Assembly (NCBI RefSeq): GCF_000010165.1 | Contig: NC_012491.1 | Location: 1,358,001-1,422,000, forward strand | DNA length: 64,000 nt | DNA from: Brevibacillus brevis NBRC 100599 | GTDB lineage: Bacteria; Bacillota; Bacilli; Brevibacillales; Brevibacillaceae | Direction: 5' to 3' | Shown here: positions 54,403-62,694 of the stretch, piece by piece | How the letters are laid out: each line of letters opens with the position of its first letter | Numbering within the stretch: position 1 is the stretch's first letter | Program-made: the position numbers and the translations under genes | The notes under the pieces: model-generated | What the model saw: the letters and a program-made list of their open reading frames with translations, nothing else | Database searches by the model: none | What the model was told of the DNA's origin: nothing

Positions 54403-55266
54403 ATGAGAATGATGAGCCAGATTACCAAGCCGTTATCCTTGAAGAATGTGAATAGCGCTATTACCATCTATCAGATAGAGGCAGGCGGCTCTGATGAGCT
54501 ACATCAGCATGATAGTTTTTTTCAAATCAGCATGTTGCTTCAGGGCAATCCGCTGGTGCAATGTGAACAGCAATTTCGCAAGTTGGCTGGACGTCAGCGT
54601 CTGGTTGCATCACCTGGGTGTCAGCACCGTCATTTTTCTGAAGCTGAGGCTATGCGGTTGTTGCTCTTCTTTATCAGCCCAAGCCTTCTGGAGAGCGTCT
54701 ATGCTGACAAAATGGAAGCTGTTAGCGGACCGATTGAATTTGTCCCATGGTCGGAGGATGAAACGGATGGTTTTCAAAGAATCGCGGAAACAGTCTGTAC
54801 ACAAATGATTACTCAGCAGGTGGAAAAGCTTGCGCTTGAACAGCTAGAATGGGAGTTGGCCACCTTGTTGTTAACAGTGCAGGAAGGATCGCACACGCAA
54901 AAATGGCGGGGCAAGCATCTAGCCCCTTATTCCGCCATCCCTGCATCGATCCATCCAGTCCTGAAAAGGGTGACTGATTTCATTCAGGATGATGTAACCG
55001 TAGATTGTTCACTGGATACACTGGCGGGGGTTGCGGGTATCAGCAAATTTCATCTGATTCGTCTATTCCGTGAGCAGATTGGTCGCACCCCGGCGCAATA
55101 TGTGACAGATCAACGTGTAACCCGGGCGGCCTGGTTGCTCCGAAACAGTAAGCTCGCCGTTACGGTCATCGCCTTTGAAGTGGGCTTTGGCAGTGTAAGC
55201 ACATTTGAGAGGGCATTTAGAAAAAAATATAGTGTAAGTCCGCTCGATTACCGCAATAGCATGTAG
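54403..55266 (+). CDS. AraC-family transcriptional regulator
   Basis: 287 aa from ATG 54403 (54409 also possible) after GGAAGG. N-terminal cupin-like sensor domain (ITIYQIEAGGSDELHQHDSF). C-terminal double helix-turn-helix (about 190-285) with LDTLAGVAGISKFHLIRLFREQIGRTPAQYV, the AraC signature GFGSVSTFERAFRKKYSVSPLDYR. Divergent from the MFS gene, so probably induces or represses it. The ligand is unknown. Confidence 0.88.
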   Translation: MRMMSQITKPLSLKNVNSAITIYQIEAGGSDELHQHDSFFQISMLLQGNPLVQCEQQFRKLAGRQRLVASPGCQHRHFSEAEAMRLLLFFISPSLLESVYADKMEAVSGPIEFVPWSEDETDGFQRIAETVCTQMITQQVEKLALEQLEWELATLLLTVQEGSHTQKWRGKHLAPYSAIPASIHPVLKRVTDFIQDDVTVDCSLDTLAGVAGISKFHLIRLFREQIGRTPAQYVTDQRVTRAAWLLRNSKLAVTVIAFEVGFGSVSTFERAFRKKYSVSPLDYRNSM

Positions 55267-55329
55267 GTGCGAACAAATATCGAAAAGTTGGATTGCGATG
55301 AGGCTATGGGGCCAACCACGACTGGGATG

Positions 55330-55372
55330 ACTACTTTGGACGCGGTTTCCCTTTTCCGTGGAGCTTTGTCAA
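55330..55372 (+). repeat. Half-copy remnant of palindromic element B
   Basis: ACTACTTTGGACGCGGTTTC (from 55330) matches element B copy 3 at 19 of 20 positions, and CTTTT, GTGGAG and GTCAA continue the alignment at about 13 positions of 23. The left half of the palindrome is missing. It lies in a gene-free stretch between the AraC and ArsR genes, about 42 kb from the array. Confidence 0.7.
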
Positions 55373-55403
55373 CCATGAATTGACAGGGCAAGGAATGTAA
55401 CTT

Positions 55404-55432
55404 ATCATCTAATTAGGATATCATCTAATTAG
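55404..55432 (+). promoter_or_regulatory. Direct-repeat operator upstream of the ArsR-DUF2087 gene
   Basis: Two copies of ATCATCTAATTAG (55404-55416 and 55420-55432), 16 bp apart, each holding the palindrome CTAATTAG. The start codon lies 30 bp on. A probable binding site for the ArsR-type protein encoded next. Confidence 0.6.
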
Positions 55433-55462
55433 ATTGAGTAAACGAAGAAAGGAGTGTCCCAC

Positions 55463-56092
55463 TTGCAATTAGACCAACTCGTCACCTTTTACAAAGCACT
55501 CGGAGACCCCACGCGCATACGCATTCTCGCAATATTGGCAAACGGCCCCCTACATGGACAGGCGTTGGCAGGCAAGCTCGGCGTGACACCTCCGACCATC
55601 ACACATCATATGGCAAAGCTTCGAGAAGCAGGTGTTGTTTACGAACGTCGTGATAAAAACACCATTTACTTTTACCTGCATGAAGCCAATGTAAAACGAC
55701 AGTCGCAGGCTATCGTGAATGTCATGGAAAAAGCAAAGGATACGTCAGTAGAGGAGTTATTTGCAGAAGACACCTTACATGTTCAGAGGAGGCACCAGAT
55801 GGCAGCCGAAAAAATGCAGGTTATTCGCAGCTTCATTACTCCAGATGGCAAGCTGAAACAAATCCCGTCCCAGCGTAAGAAAAAGCTGATCGTCTTTGAA
55901 TACATGGTGCGCGGTTTAGAAAAAGGGCGCAAGTACAAAGAACCGGAGATCAACGAGTATATCCGTCAGTTCCATGAGGATTACGCAACGATTCGCCGGG
56001 AATTCATTATGAATCATTATATGTATCGGGAAGAGGGGATCTACGAGCTGAACCCAGAGGAAATGTGGGCAAAAGCCGAAGACCTGCAATAA
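55463..56092 (+). CDS. ArsR-type regulator with DUF2087 C-terminal domain
   Basis: 209 aa from TTG 55463, 8 bp after AAAGGAG (a GTG at 55454 overlaps that site). Residues about 1-75 are a winged helix: ALGDPTRIRILAILANGPLHG, then VTPPTITHHMAKLREAGV. Residues about 130-209 are DUF2087 (KLKQIPSQRKKKLIVFEYMVRGLE ending YRNHYMYREEGIY), found on such regulators. No metal-binding Cys pair of the usual ArsR metal sites, so the signal is probably not a metal. A direct-repeat operator sits just before it, pointing to autoregulation. Confidence 0.8.
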   Translation: MQLDQLVTFYKALGDPTRIRILAILANGPLHGQALAGKLGVTPPTITHHMAKLREAGVVYERRDKNTIYFYLHEANVKRQSQAIVNVMEKAKDTSVEELFAEDTLHVQRRHQMAAEKMQVIRSFITPDGKLKQIPSQRKKKLIVFEYMVRGLEKGRKYKEPEINEYIRQFHEDYATIRREFIMNHYMYREEGIYELNPEEMWAKAEDLQ

Positions 56093-56121
56093 TGGGAATT
56101 GTTTCCTCCTGACTCGAACAG

Positions 56122-56160
56122 AAAAAAGGACAACCTTCGGCACTGCCGCTCAGGTTGTCG
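56122..56160 (-). terminator. Minus-strand terminator
   Basis: GACAACCT (56130-56137) pairs with AGGTTGTC (56153-56160). On the minus strand the stem is followed by CCTTTTTTCTG, so it backs up the terminator of the ytpI-type gene. Confidence 0.6.
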
Positions 56161-56236
56161 AAGCAATAGAATGTCACACAAACTCATTATAGCGAGAGCT
56201 CTAGCAAGTTTGTATGATAAACGGCTGGGAATAGAG

Positions 56237-56258
56237 GAAAAGTATTTCCAGTCATCCT
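56237..56258. repeat. Possible decayed arm of palindromic element A
   Basis: GAGGAAAAGTATTTCCAGTC resembles the A left arm GAGAAGAATATTTCCAGTC. It sits 0.9 kb from the B half-copy. No partner arm was found, so chance is not excluded. Confidence 0.3.
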
Positions 56259-56270
56259 TTCCCAAAAATG

Positions 56271-56312
56271 AAAAAGGCATGCGGAACGTAAAGCTGTTCC
56301 CATGCCTTTTTT
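56271..56312. terminator. Bidirectional terminator between ArsR-DUF2087 and ytpI
   Basis: AAAAAGGCATG (56271-56281) pairs with CATGCCTTTTTT (56301-56312); a second pair GGAAC/GTTCC (56283-56287, 56296-56300) extends the stem. Stops both convergent genes. Confidence 0.8.
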
Positions 56313-56635
56313 TATACCCCTTTTTTCAATTCTGCCTGCCAAGCCGTACGATAACGGAAATAATTGCGAGTTCCCAAAAATAAATTCATAACCCCTACAA
56401 TCAGCATGATCAACGCAACGACAATGCGGAGCGTATCGAGAGAATCAAAAGTAAACTGATTGATACCGAACAAAGAGACGAGTATCCCCAATGACACATT
56501 CATTTTCCCCAGCAACATACGGGATTCAAGCGGATGGATGCCTCGCCTGCGCGCATGGATACTATAGTAGACACTGGCTACTAGGGAGGCGAGAACACCG
56601 GTCATGTAAAAGGCAGACCACATAGATGGATTCAT
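56312..56635 (-). CDS. ytpI: YtpI-family membrane protein
   Basis: 107 aa from ATG 56635, but the start is uncertain (56623 and 56671 are also in frame; none has a clear ribosome site). Three membrane helices with LGKMNVSLGILVSLFGINQF and a loop (YSIHARRRGIHPLESRM). Matches the size and hydrophobic pattern of B. subtilis YtpI, which lies near dnaE too. Function unknown. Here it is divergent from dnaE. Confidence 0.65.
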   Translation of the reverse strand: MNPSMWSAFYMTGVLASLVASVYYSIHARRRGIHPLESRMLLGKMNVSLGILVSLFGINQFTFDSLDTLRIVVALIMLIVGVMNLFLGTRNYFRYRTAWQAELKKGV

Positions 56636-56701
56636 CCTTTCTAGCCATTCTGGTATTACCCATCCTACCAAAATCAGGGGATAACGGTCAAATACAGGTA
56701 G

Positions 56702-56736
56702 GAACGTTTGTTCTTATCATCCGTATACGTTATACT
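56702..56736 (+). promoter_or_regulatory. dnaE promoter overlapped by LexA-like SOS box
   Basis: GAAC-GTTT-GTTC (56702-56713) matches the core GAACNNNNGTTC of the Gram-positive LexA box. Its last six bases are the -35 TTGTTC (56708-56713), and the -10 TATACT (56731-56736) lies 17 bp on. A bound LexA would block this promoter. A second -10-like TATAAT lies at 56742-56747. ATG of dnaE at 56793. Confidence 0.65.
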
Positions 56737-56792
56737 TCCGGTATAATGTAAGGGAGAAAGTTTCAATCGTGAAAAGTGAGAGGGGTAATATC

Positions 56793-59700
56793 ATGACCTC
56801 CTTTGTCCATTTGCATGTTCATACGGAGTATAGTCTGCTGGATGGAGCAGCACGTATCGATACGCTAGTGAAGCGAGCCAGCGAATTGGGCATGCATGCA
56901 CTGGCAATGACAGATCATGCCAACTTGTACGGGGCAATCCCGTTTTATAAAGCTTGTCTGGAGGCAGGCATCCGACCGATTATCGGGATGGAATTATACG
57001 TAATAGAGGGGAATCTTCAAGATCGCGTGCGAAATGCACCGCCGCCTAGTCATCTGATCGTTCTCGCTGAAAATGAAACGGGTTACCGCAATCTCCTGAG
57101 GTTGGCAACAATCGCGAATACAGATGGCAACTATATCCTTCCACGTCTCAACAAAGAGGTGTTGGCAAAGCATACGGACGGCCTCATTGCACTGAGCGGC
57201 TGTCAGCAAGGGGAAGTAGCCAAGCTGTTACTGGCTGGAGAAGCGGACACTGCCAAAGAAGCAGCCCTCCGGTATCAGCGAATGTTTGGTGAACAGCATT
57301 TTTATTTGGAACTGGCTGATCACGGATTGGAAGTGGAGCGCAGGCTGAATACTCGTCTCGTGAAACTAAGTCAGGAGACGGGGATTCCGCTGATTGCGAC
57401 CAACAACGTTCACTACATCCACAGAGAGGATCACCAGCAGCATGATATCTTGTTGGCGATCAAAGAAGGCAAGACCATTGGCGAAGAAAACCGTTTTCGT
57501 TACGAGACGGATCAGTACTATTTGAAAAGCGCTGAGGAAATGGCGGCGCTCTTTGCTTTTGCTCCACAGGCGTTAGCGAATACGGTAGCTGTTGCAGACA
57601 GGTGCAAGCTGGACCTTACCTTTGGCGCGCATATTTTGCCGGAATTTCCCTTGGCAGAGGGACAAGATTCGACGCAGTATTTGCGTGAACTGTGTGAAAA
57701 AGGCTGCCTGGAGCGATACGGCGAGATTACGCCAGAGGCACAAGCGCGTCTGGATCACGAGCTGGCGATCATTACAGGAACGGGCTTCACCGATTACTTC
57801 CTGATTGTTTGGGATTTCATGCGGTATGCTCACGAAAACGGGATTCCGACCGGACCTGGACGAGGATCTGCGGCAGGTAGTCTGGTCGCGTACGTTTTGA
57901 AAATCACGAATGTCGATCCCCTTCGCTTTCAGTTGCTCTTTGAACGCTTTCTCAACCCGGAGCGGGTGACGATGCCCGATATTGATATCGATTTTTCCGT
58001 AGAGCGCCGTGACGAAGTCATTCACTATGTAGCGAGCAAGTACGGTCATGATCGCGTCGCCCAGATCATTACCTTTGGTACGATGGCGGCTCGTGCAGCG
58101 GTGCGTGATGTTGGGCGGGCGCTAGGCTTGTCTTTGGGCATCGTGGATCGCGTTGCCAAAATGATTCCGCAATCTCCAGGCATGACGATTGAACGAGCCA
58201 TGCAGATCAACCCGGATATCGGCAAGCTATGCGCGGAAAACAAACAGGCAGCGCAACTGATCGAAACGGCAAGGGGTGTAGAAGGTTTGCCGCGTCACGC
58301 CTCTACACATGCGGCGGGTGTCGTCATTTCGCGTGAACCGCTGACGAATTACGTCCCATTACAGACGGGCAATGAAGGCTTGGCGCTTACTCAATATCCG
58401 ATGGAAATTCTCGAAGAAGTCGGTCTGTTGAAGATGGACTTCCTCGGCTTGCGCAATTTGACAATCATTCAGGAGACCTTGCGTCATTTGCAGGAGCAGG
58501 GAATATCGCTTGATCTGGATAAGCTGCCGACAGACGATGAGAAAACATTCCGCATGCTCTCCCGTGGGGAGACAACCGGCATTTTTCAACTGGAATCCTC
58601 AGGGATGCGCAATGTGCTGCGAGATTTGAAGCCGAGCAGCCTTGATGACATCATTGCGGTTCTCGCATTGTATCGTCCGGGGCCGATGGAGATCATCCCG
58701 CAGTATATCGCCGCCAAACACGGGACTAGCAAAGTACAGTACGCTCATCCTGTTCTCGAGCCGATTTTGCGTGAGACACACGGCTTTATGATTTATCAGG
58801 AGCAAATCATGCAGATTTCCTCGACACTGGCAGGCTTCAGTCTTGGTGAGGCAGATATTTTGCGCCGAGCAGTCGGGAAAAAGAAACGGGAGCTATTGGC
58901 GGAGCAGCGGGAGAAGTTCGTGGCTGGTTGCGTCCGGCAAGGTTACGGAGATGAGCTGGGCAATCAAGTTTACGATTTGATCGTGCGCTTTGCCGATTAC
59001 GGCTTCAACAAAGCCCACTCGGTTGCTTATGCAATCATCGCCTATCAGATGGCCTATTTGAAAGCAACTTATCCGCTTGCGTTCATGGCAGCGCTGCTCT
59101 CCTTGTCCATTGGCAGCCAAACGAGAATTGCCGAATACACGGAGGAAGCGCGGCGACTACAGCTTACCGTACTCGGACCTGACGTGAATAAGAGCTTGGC
59201 CTTCTTTACAGTGGAGCAGGATGCGATTCGCTTTGGTTTGGCTGCAGTGAAAAACGTCGGATACGGTGCCATTGAATCGATCGTGAAAGAGCGCAAAGGC
59301 AGACCGTATCGTGACGTCTTTGATTTTTGTGCGCGCGTGGATGCACGATTAGTCAATCGTCGAGTAGTAGAGTCGCTCACTTTATGCGGCGCACTGGACT
59401 CGTTGCCAGGACATCGCAATCAGCTTTTGCTATTGCTGGATGAAGCGGTAGGGAAGGCAAACAACAAGAGAATCGAGCGTGACGCCAACCAGCTCAATCT
59501 TTTTGCGGGAGAAGAAGATGCGGCACCTTTGCGGGAGCCAGCAGAATATCCCGAGGTACCGCCACTCTCACATACGCAGCAATTAAAAGAGGAGCGGGAT
59601 TTGATCGGGGTATACATCTCCGGTCATCCACTTGATCAGTTTGCCCATGTCGCAAGTCGCCCGGAAGTAACAGTGATCTCTTCGTTGGGGGATGTGCCGC

Positions 59701-60221
59701 GCGACAAGACGGTAAAAGTATTTGGAATGATAACGGAAGCCAGACGCATCCAAACGAAAAAAGGGGACCCGATGGCATTTATTACGCTAGAGGACAAAAC
59801 GGCACCAGTAGAGCTGGTCGTTTTCCCGCAGGTGTATGCGAAATATGCACAACTGCTCGAGCGCGAACAAATCATTGTGGCAGAAGCCCGAGTCGATCAC
59901 CAGGAAGACATGGTTAAGCTCTTGGCTTCTCGTGTCTGGGATGCACAAACGCTGCCGCAGCCGAAGTCTGAGACTGTATTGTTTGTCAAAATATCGGCAG
60001 AGCAAGAGCACGATTCGACGCTGCAAAAACTTTCACGCTTGTTTGTCGAAAAAAAAGGAACGATTCCCGTTATCCTTTTCTACGAAGGAAAAAGACAGAC
60101 AATTCGCCTGCCAGAAGCAAATTGGGTAGTCGTAGATGAGTCATTTTTGGAGCAAGCGCGAGAAATTGTGGGGCCTGACAGCGTAATTCGGAAAGAAATG
60201 CCTATAAATTGGGGAGGATGA
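56793..60221 (+). CDS. dnaE: DNA polymerase III alpha subunit DnaE
   Basis: 1142 aa from ATG 56793 after GAGGGG. PHP domain (1-210, starting FVHLHVHTEYSLLDGA), polymerase palm with catalytic aspartates in MPDIDIDF, tandem helix-hairpin region, and C-terminal OB fold with TVKVFGMITEARRI. The usual DnaE1 length. In Bacilli DnaE extends RNA primers on the lagging strand and takes part in translesion synthesis, beside PolC. Standalone; control by LexA is suggested by the box over its promoter. Confidence 0.97.
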   Translation: MTSFVHLHVHTEYSLLDGAARIDTLVKRASELGMHALAMTDHANLYGAIPFYKACLEAGIRPIIGMELYVIEGNLQDRVRNAPPPSHLIVLAENETGYRNLLRLATIANTDGNYILPRLNKEVLAKHTDGLIALSGCQQGEVAKLLLAGEADTAKEAALRYQRMFGEQHFYLELADHGLEVERRLNTRLVKLSQETGIPLIATNNVHYIHREDHQQHDILLAIKEGKTIGEENRFRYETDQYYLKSAEEMAALFAFAPQALANTVAVADRCKLDLTFGAHILPEFPLAEGQDSTQYLRELCEKGCLERYGEITPEAQARLDHELAIITGTGFTDYFLIVWDFMRYAHENGIPTGPGRGSAAGSLVAYVLKITNVDPLRFQLLFERFLNPERVTMPDIDIDFSVERRDEVIHYVASKYGHDRVAQIITFGTMAARAAVRDVGRALGLSLGIVDRVAKMIPQSPGMTIERAMQINPDIGKLCAENKQAAQLIETARGVEGLPRHASTHAAGVVISREPLTNYVPLQTGNEGLALTQYPMEILEEVGLLKMDFLGLRNLTIIQETLRHLQEQGISLDLDKLPTDDEKTFRMLSRGETTGIFQLESSGMRNVLRDLKPSSLDDIIAVLALYRPGPMEIIPQYIAAKHGTSKVQYAHPVLEPILRETHGFMIYQEQIMQISSTLAGFSLGEADILRRAVGKKKRELLAEQREKFVAGCVRQGYGDELGNQVYDLIVRFADYGFNKAHSVAYAIIAYQMAYLKATYPLAFMAALLSLSIGSQTRIAEYTEEARRLQLTVLGPDVNKSLAFFTVEQDAIRFGLAAVKNVGYGAIESIVKERKGRPYRDVFDFCARVDARLVNRRVVESLTLCGALDSLPGHRNQLLLLLDEAVGKANNKRIERDANQLNLFAGEEDAAPLREPAEYPEVPPLSHTQQLKEERDLIGVYISGHPLDQFAHVASRPEVTVISSLGDVPRDKTVKVFGMITEARRIQTKKGDPMAFITLEDKTAPVELVVFPQVYAKYAQLLEREQIIVAEARVDHQEDMVKLLASRVWDAQTLPQPKSETVLFVKISAEQEHDSTLQKLSRLFVEKKGTIPVILFYEGKRQTIRLPEANWVVVDESFLEQAREIVGPDSVIRKEMPINWGG

Positions 60222-60255
60222 GGAATGTCCTCCCTTTTTCGCCGTTTTCGGCAGG

Positions 60256-60316
60256 TTTACAGGAGAACAGATTTTTATTATATTGAGAGCATAACTCAAT
60301 GAGTGGTCAGACCACT
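60256..60316 (+). promoter_or_regulatory. Promoter and FadR-type operator of the malic enzyme gene
   Basis: -35 TTTACA (60256-60261), 17-bp spacer, -10 TATATT (60279-60284). The palindrome AGTGGTC-A-GACCACT (60302-60316) lies just after the start site; its core TGGTNNNACCA is the operator type of the FadR/GntR family. A FadR-family gene lies downstream of this operon gene, making it the likely ligand-dependent repressor. Confidence 0.65.
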
Positions 60317-60389
60317 TGGAATAACCCAGGCATTTTTACTGCCTACAAGCCATCATAGAAACTATTATCGTGAAATGGAGTGGGATCTC

Positions 60390-61634
60390 ATGTCCAACCT
60401 GAGAGAAGAAGCACTGGAGCTTCACAGAAAACATCAAGGAAAATTGGAGGCAGTGACCAAGGTACCCGTTCGTAATGCTTACGATCTGAGTCTTGCCTAT
60501 TCTCCAGGGGTTGCTGAACCTTGCAAAGATATCTTTGATGACAAGTCCAAAGTCTACGATTACACGATGAAAGGCAATCTGGTTGCAGTAGTCAGCGACG
60601 GTACTGCTGTACTGGGTCTCGGAAATATTGGACCAGAAGCAGCAATGCCGGTTATGGAAGGGAAAGCAGTTTTGTTCAAATCCTTCGCAGGCGTAGATGC
60701 ATTCCCGATCTGCTTGAATACAACAGATGTAGATAAAATCGTAGAGACAGTAAAACTGCTCGAGCCTACTTTTGGTGGCGTGAACTTGGAAGACATCGCA
60801 GCTCCTGCATGCTTCGAAATCGAAGAGCGTCTGAAGCGCGAAACAAACATCCCGATTTTCCACGATGACCAACACGGTACAGCAATCGTTACAGCGGCAG
60901 GTCTGATCAATGCTCTGCGCGTGGTGGACAAAAAGCTGGAAGATATCCGCGTAGTAGCAAACGGTGCAGGTGCAGCTGGTATCGCGATCATGAAGCTTTT
61001 GATTTCCATGGGCGTGAAAGAAGTGATCATGGTTGATACAAAAGGAATCGTGTACGAAGGCCGTCCGTTCGGTATGAACCCAGTGAAGGAACAAATGGCA
61101 AAAATTACAAACCGCAGCATGCTGCAAGGTGACTTGGCTGATGCCATGAAGGGCGCTGACGTATTCGTCGGTGTATCCGTAGCTGGTGCTGTTACCCAGG
61201 ACATGGTTCGTTCGATGAACCGCGATCCAATCATTTTCGCTATGGCAAACCCAGTACCAGAAATCATGCCGCAAGAGGCAAAAGAAGCAGGTGCGGCAGT
61301 AATCGGTACAGGCCGTTCCGACTTCCCGAACCAAGTAAACAACGTACTGGCATTCCCGGGAATCTTCCGTGGTGCTTTGGATGTACGTGCAACGGAGATC
61401 AACGAAGAAATGAAGCTGGCTGCTGTATATGCAATCGCAGACCTGATCACGCCAGAAGAGCTTACTGCGGATAAAGTAATTCCTTCCGCATTCGATCCAC
61501 GTGTAGCGCCAAACGTAGCTGCGGCAGTAGCAAAAGCAGCGATGGAAACGGGTGTTGCTCGCATCACAGTTGATCCGGAAGAAGTAAAACAAAAAACAAT
61601 GAAATTGACAGCTATCTCTTACCAAGAAGCGTAA
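60390..61634 (+). CDS. NAD(P)-dependent malic enzyme
   Basis: 414 aa from ATG 60390 after GGAGTGGG; the longer frame overlaps the operator. Malic N domain with the catalytic Tyr/Lys region (YSPGVAEPC), metal ligands in HDDQHGT, NAD domain with VVANGAGAAGIAIMKLL and MANPVPEIMP. Decarboxylates malate to pyruvate, giving reduced cofactor in the cytosol; its length is that of the short bacterial YtsJ/MalS type. Codon use is strongly biased, suggesting high expression. Between dnaE and accDA, as in B. subtilis ytsJ. Confidence 0.92.
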   Translation: MSNLREEALELHRKHQGKLEAVTKVPVRNAYDLSLAYSPGVAEPCKDIFDDKSKVYDYTMKGNLVAVVSDGTAVLGLGNIGPEAAMPVMEGKAVLFKSFAGVDAFPICLNTTDVDKIVETVKLLEPTFGGVNLEDIAAPACFEIEERLKRETNIPIFHDDQHGTAIVTAAGLINALRVVDKKLEDIRVVANGAGAAGIAIMKLLISMGVKEVIMVDTKGIVYEGRPFGMNPVKEQMAKITNRSMLQGDLADAMKGADVFVGVSVAGAVTQDMVRSMNRDPIIFAMANPVPEIMPQEAKEAGAAVIGTGRSDFPNQVNNVLAFPGIFRGALDVRATEINEEMKLAAVYAIADLITPEELTADKVIPSAFDPRVAPNVAAAVAKAAMETGVARITVDPEEVKQKTMKLTAISYQEA

Positions 61635-61646
61635 AATACTCTTTAT

Positions 61647-61711
61647 CGAGGCACCGATGACACCCTCCGCGAAAAAACGTAGGTATTTTACAAACGTGGA
61701 GGGTGCTCCTC
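61647..61711 (+). other. Structured leader before the FadR-family gene
   Basis: CGAGG (61647-61651) with CCTCG, and CACCCTCC with GGAGGGTG, form a two-part stem with a loop of about 30 bases. No T run follows, so it is not a clear terminator; it may stabilise or attenuate the transcript. Confidence 0.45.
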
Positions 61712-61739
61712 GTTGAACGTACGAGTAAGGAGGAAAATC

Positions 61740-62411
61740 GTGCTCGACTCTTCTCAAGATCGAAAGGTTTACGAAGGAATTCTCCTGCAACTTCATGAAA
61801 TCATTCAGGAGCAAAACTTGCGGCCCGGGGACAAGCTGCCGTCTGAGCGGGAGCTGTCCGAGCAACTGGGAGCAGGACGTTCCTCTGTACGCGAGGCTCT
61901 TCGGGCTCTGGAGCTGCTCGGACTCATTGAGACGCGTCGCGGGGAAGGCACCTTCCTCAAGCATTACCGACACAATCGGCTGATCGATATTCTTGGCTTT
62001 TTTATCCTACGGGATACGAAAACCAAGAAGGACTTGATCGAAATGCGGCGAATGCTAGAGCTGGATGCTGTCCGCCTAGCCTGTAGACGGGCGACTGACA
62101 AGCATTTTGATGAAATGGAACGCATCCTGGCCATTGCAGAGGAAAGAGTAGCAAGAGGCGAGGTACCTGCGGAGGAAGACTATCAGTTTCATCGTGTCAT
62201 ATGTCGCTCCAGCCGTAACTCGATTCTGCATCGCATCTGGACGCCTTTGGTTGAGTACAGCAACAGTATTCGTATTGAATCACTGTCGCGCGAAGGTAGA
62301 GCGAGTGCAGCACTCGTAGAGCATCGACAGATTATGGAAGCCATTCGCGAAGGCGATGTGAACGTGGCATTAGAGAGAATGAAAAAGCATTTGGAGAACA
62401 GTAAGCTATAG
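61740..62411 (+). CDS. FadR-family GntR regulator
   Basis: 223 aa from GTG 61740, 5 bp after AAGGAGG. GntR winged helix (residues 1-75: PGDKLPSERELSEQLGAGRSSVREALRALELLGLI). C-terminal FCD domain (about 95-220) with the metal/ligand His and Asp residues typical of regulators of organic acids. Likely controls the malic enzyme gene, since a TGGTNNNACCA palindrome sits over the start of that transcript. The effector is unknown, perhaps malate or pyruvate. Confidence 0.85.
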   Translation: MLDSSQDRKVYEGILLQLHEIIQEQNLRPGDKLPSERELSEQLGAGRSSVREALRALELLGLIETRRGEGTFLKHYRHNRLIDILGFFILRDTKTKKDLIEMRRMLELDAVRLACRRATDKHFDEMERILAIAEERVARGEVPAEEDYQFHRVICRSSRNSILHRIWTPLVEYSNSIRIESLSREGRASAALVEHRQIMEAIREGDVNVALERMKKHLENSKL

Positions 62412-62492
62412 TTTTCCCCTAATTTGCGAGGGGCGCTGGCGCTGTGATATGATGATGCAGACCTGTATTGGACGATTGAGGAGGAAGCCAGC

Positions 62493-62675
62493 ATGTGGAC
62501 GGTCATCTACATCGCTCCTAGCGCTAGAATTGCAGAACGGATACAGCAACGTTTGACAGATGAAGGATTTTTGGTAAAAATTCGCGAAGGCAAGGTCTCC
62601 AAGCAATACGAGATTCTCGTGCCTGAGAGCGAACTAAACGAAGTCCGGGATGTACTCGGCACGATCCTTCACTGA
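62493..62675 (+). CDS. Small conserved protein upstream of accD
   Basis: 60 aa; ATG after GAGGAGGAAG. One compact alpha/beta unit ([20 protein letters not shown], then [18 protein letters not shown]), resembling DUF2007 or ACT-like signal-transduction modules. Its end lies 19 bp before the accD start. Its position at the head of accDA suggests a role with acetyl-CoA carboxylase, but none is shown. Confidence 0.65.
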   Translation: MWTVIYIAPSARIAERIQQRLTDEGFLVKIREGKVSKQYEILVPESELNEVRDVLGTILH

Positions 62676-62694
62676 AGAGAAAGGTGGGTTACCT

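Noticed and set aside
60336..61973. Long minus-strand reading frames (545 and 335 aa) opposite the malic enzyme gene.
   Set aside because: Shadow of strong codon bias in the plus-strand gene; no ribosome site or family match, and very Cys/His-rich artificial composition.
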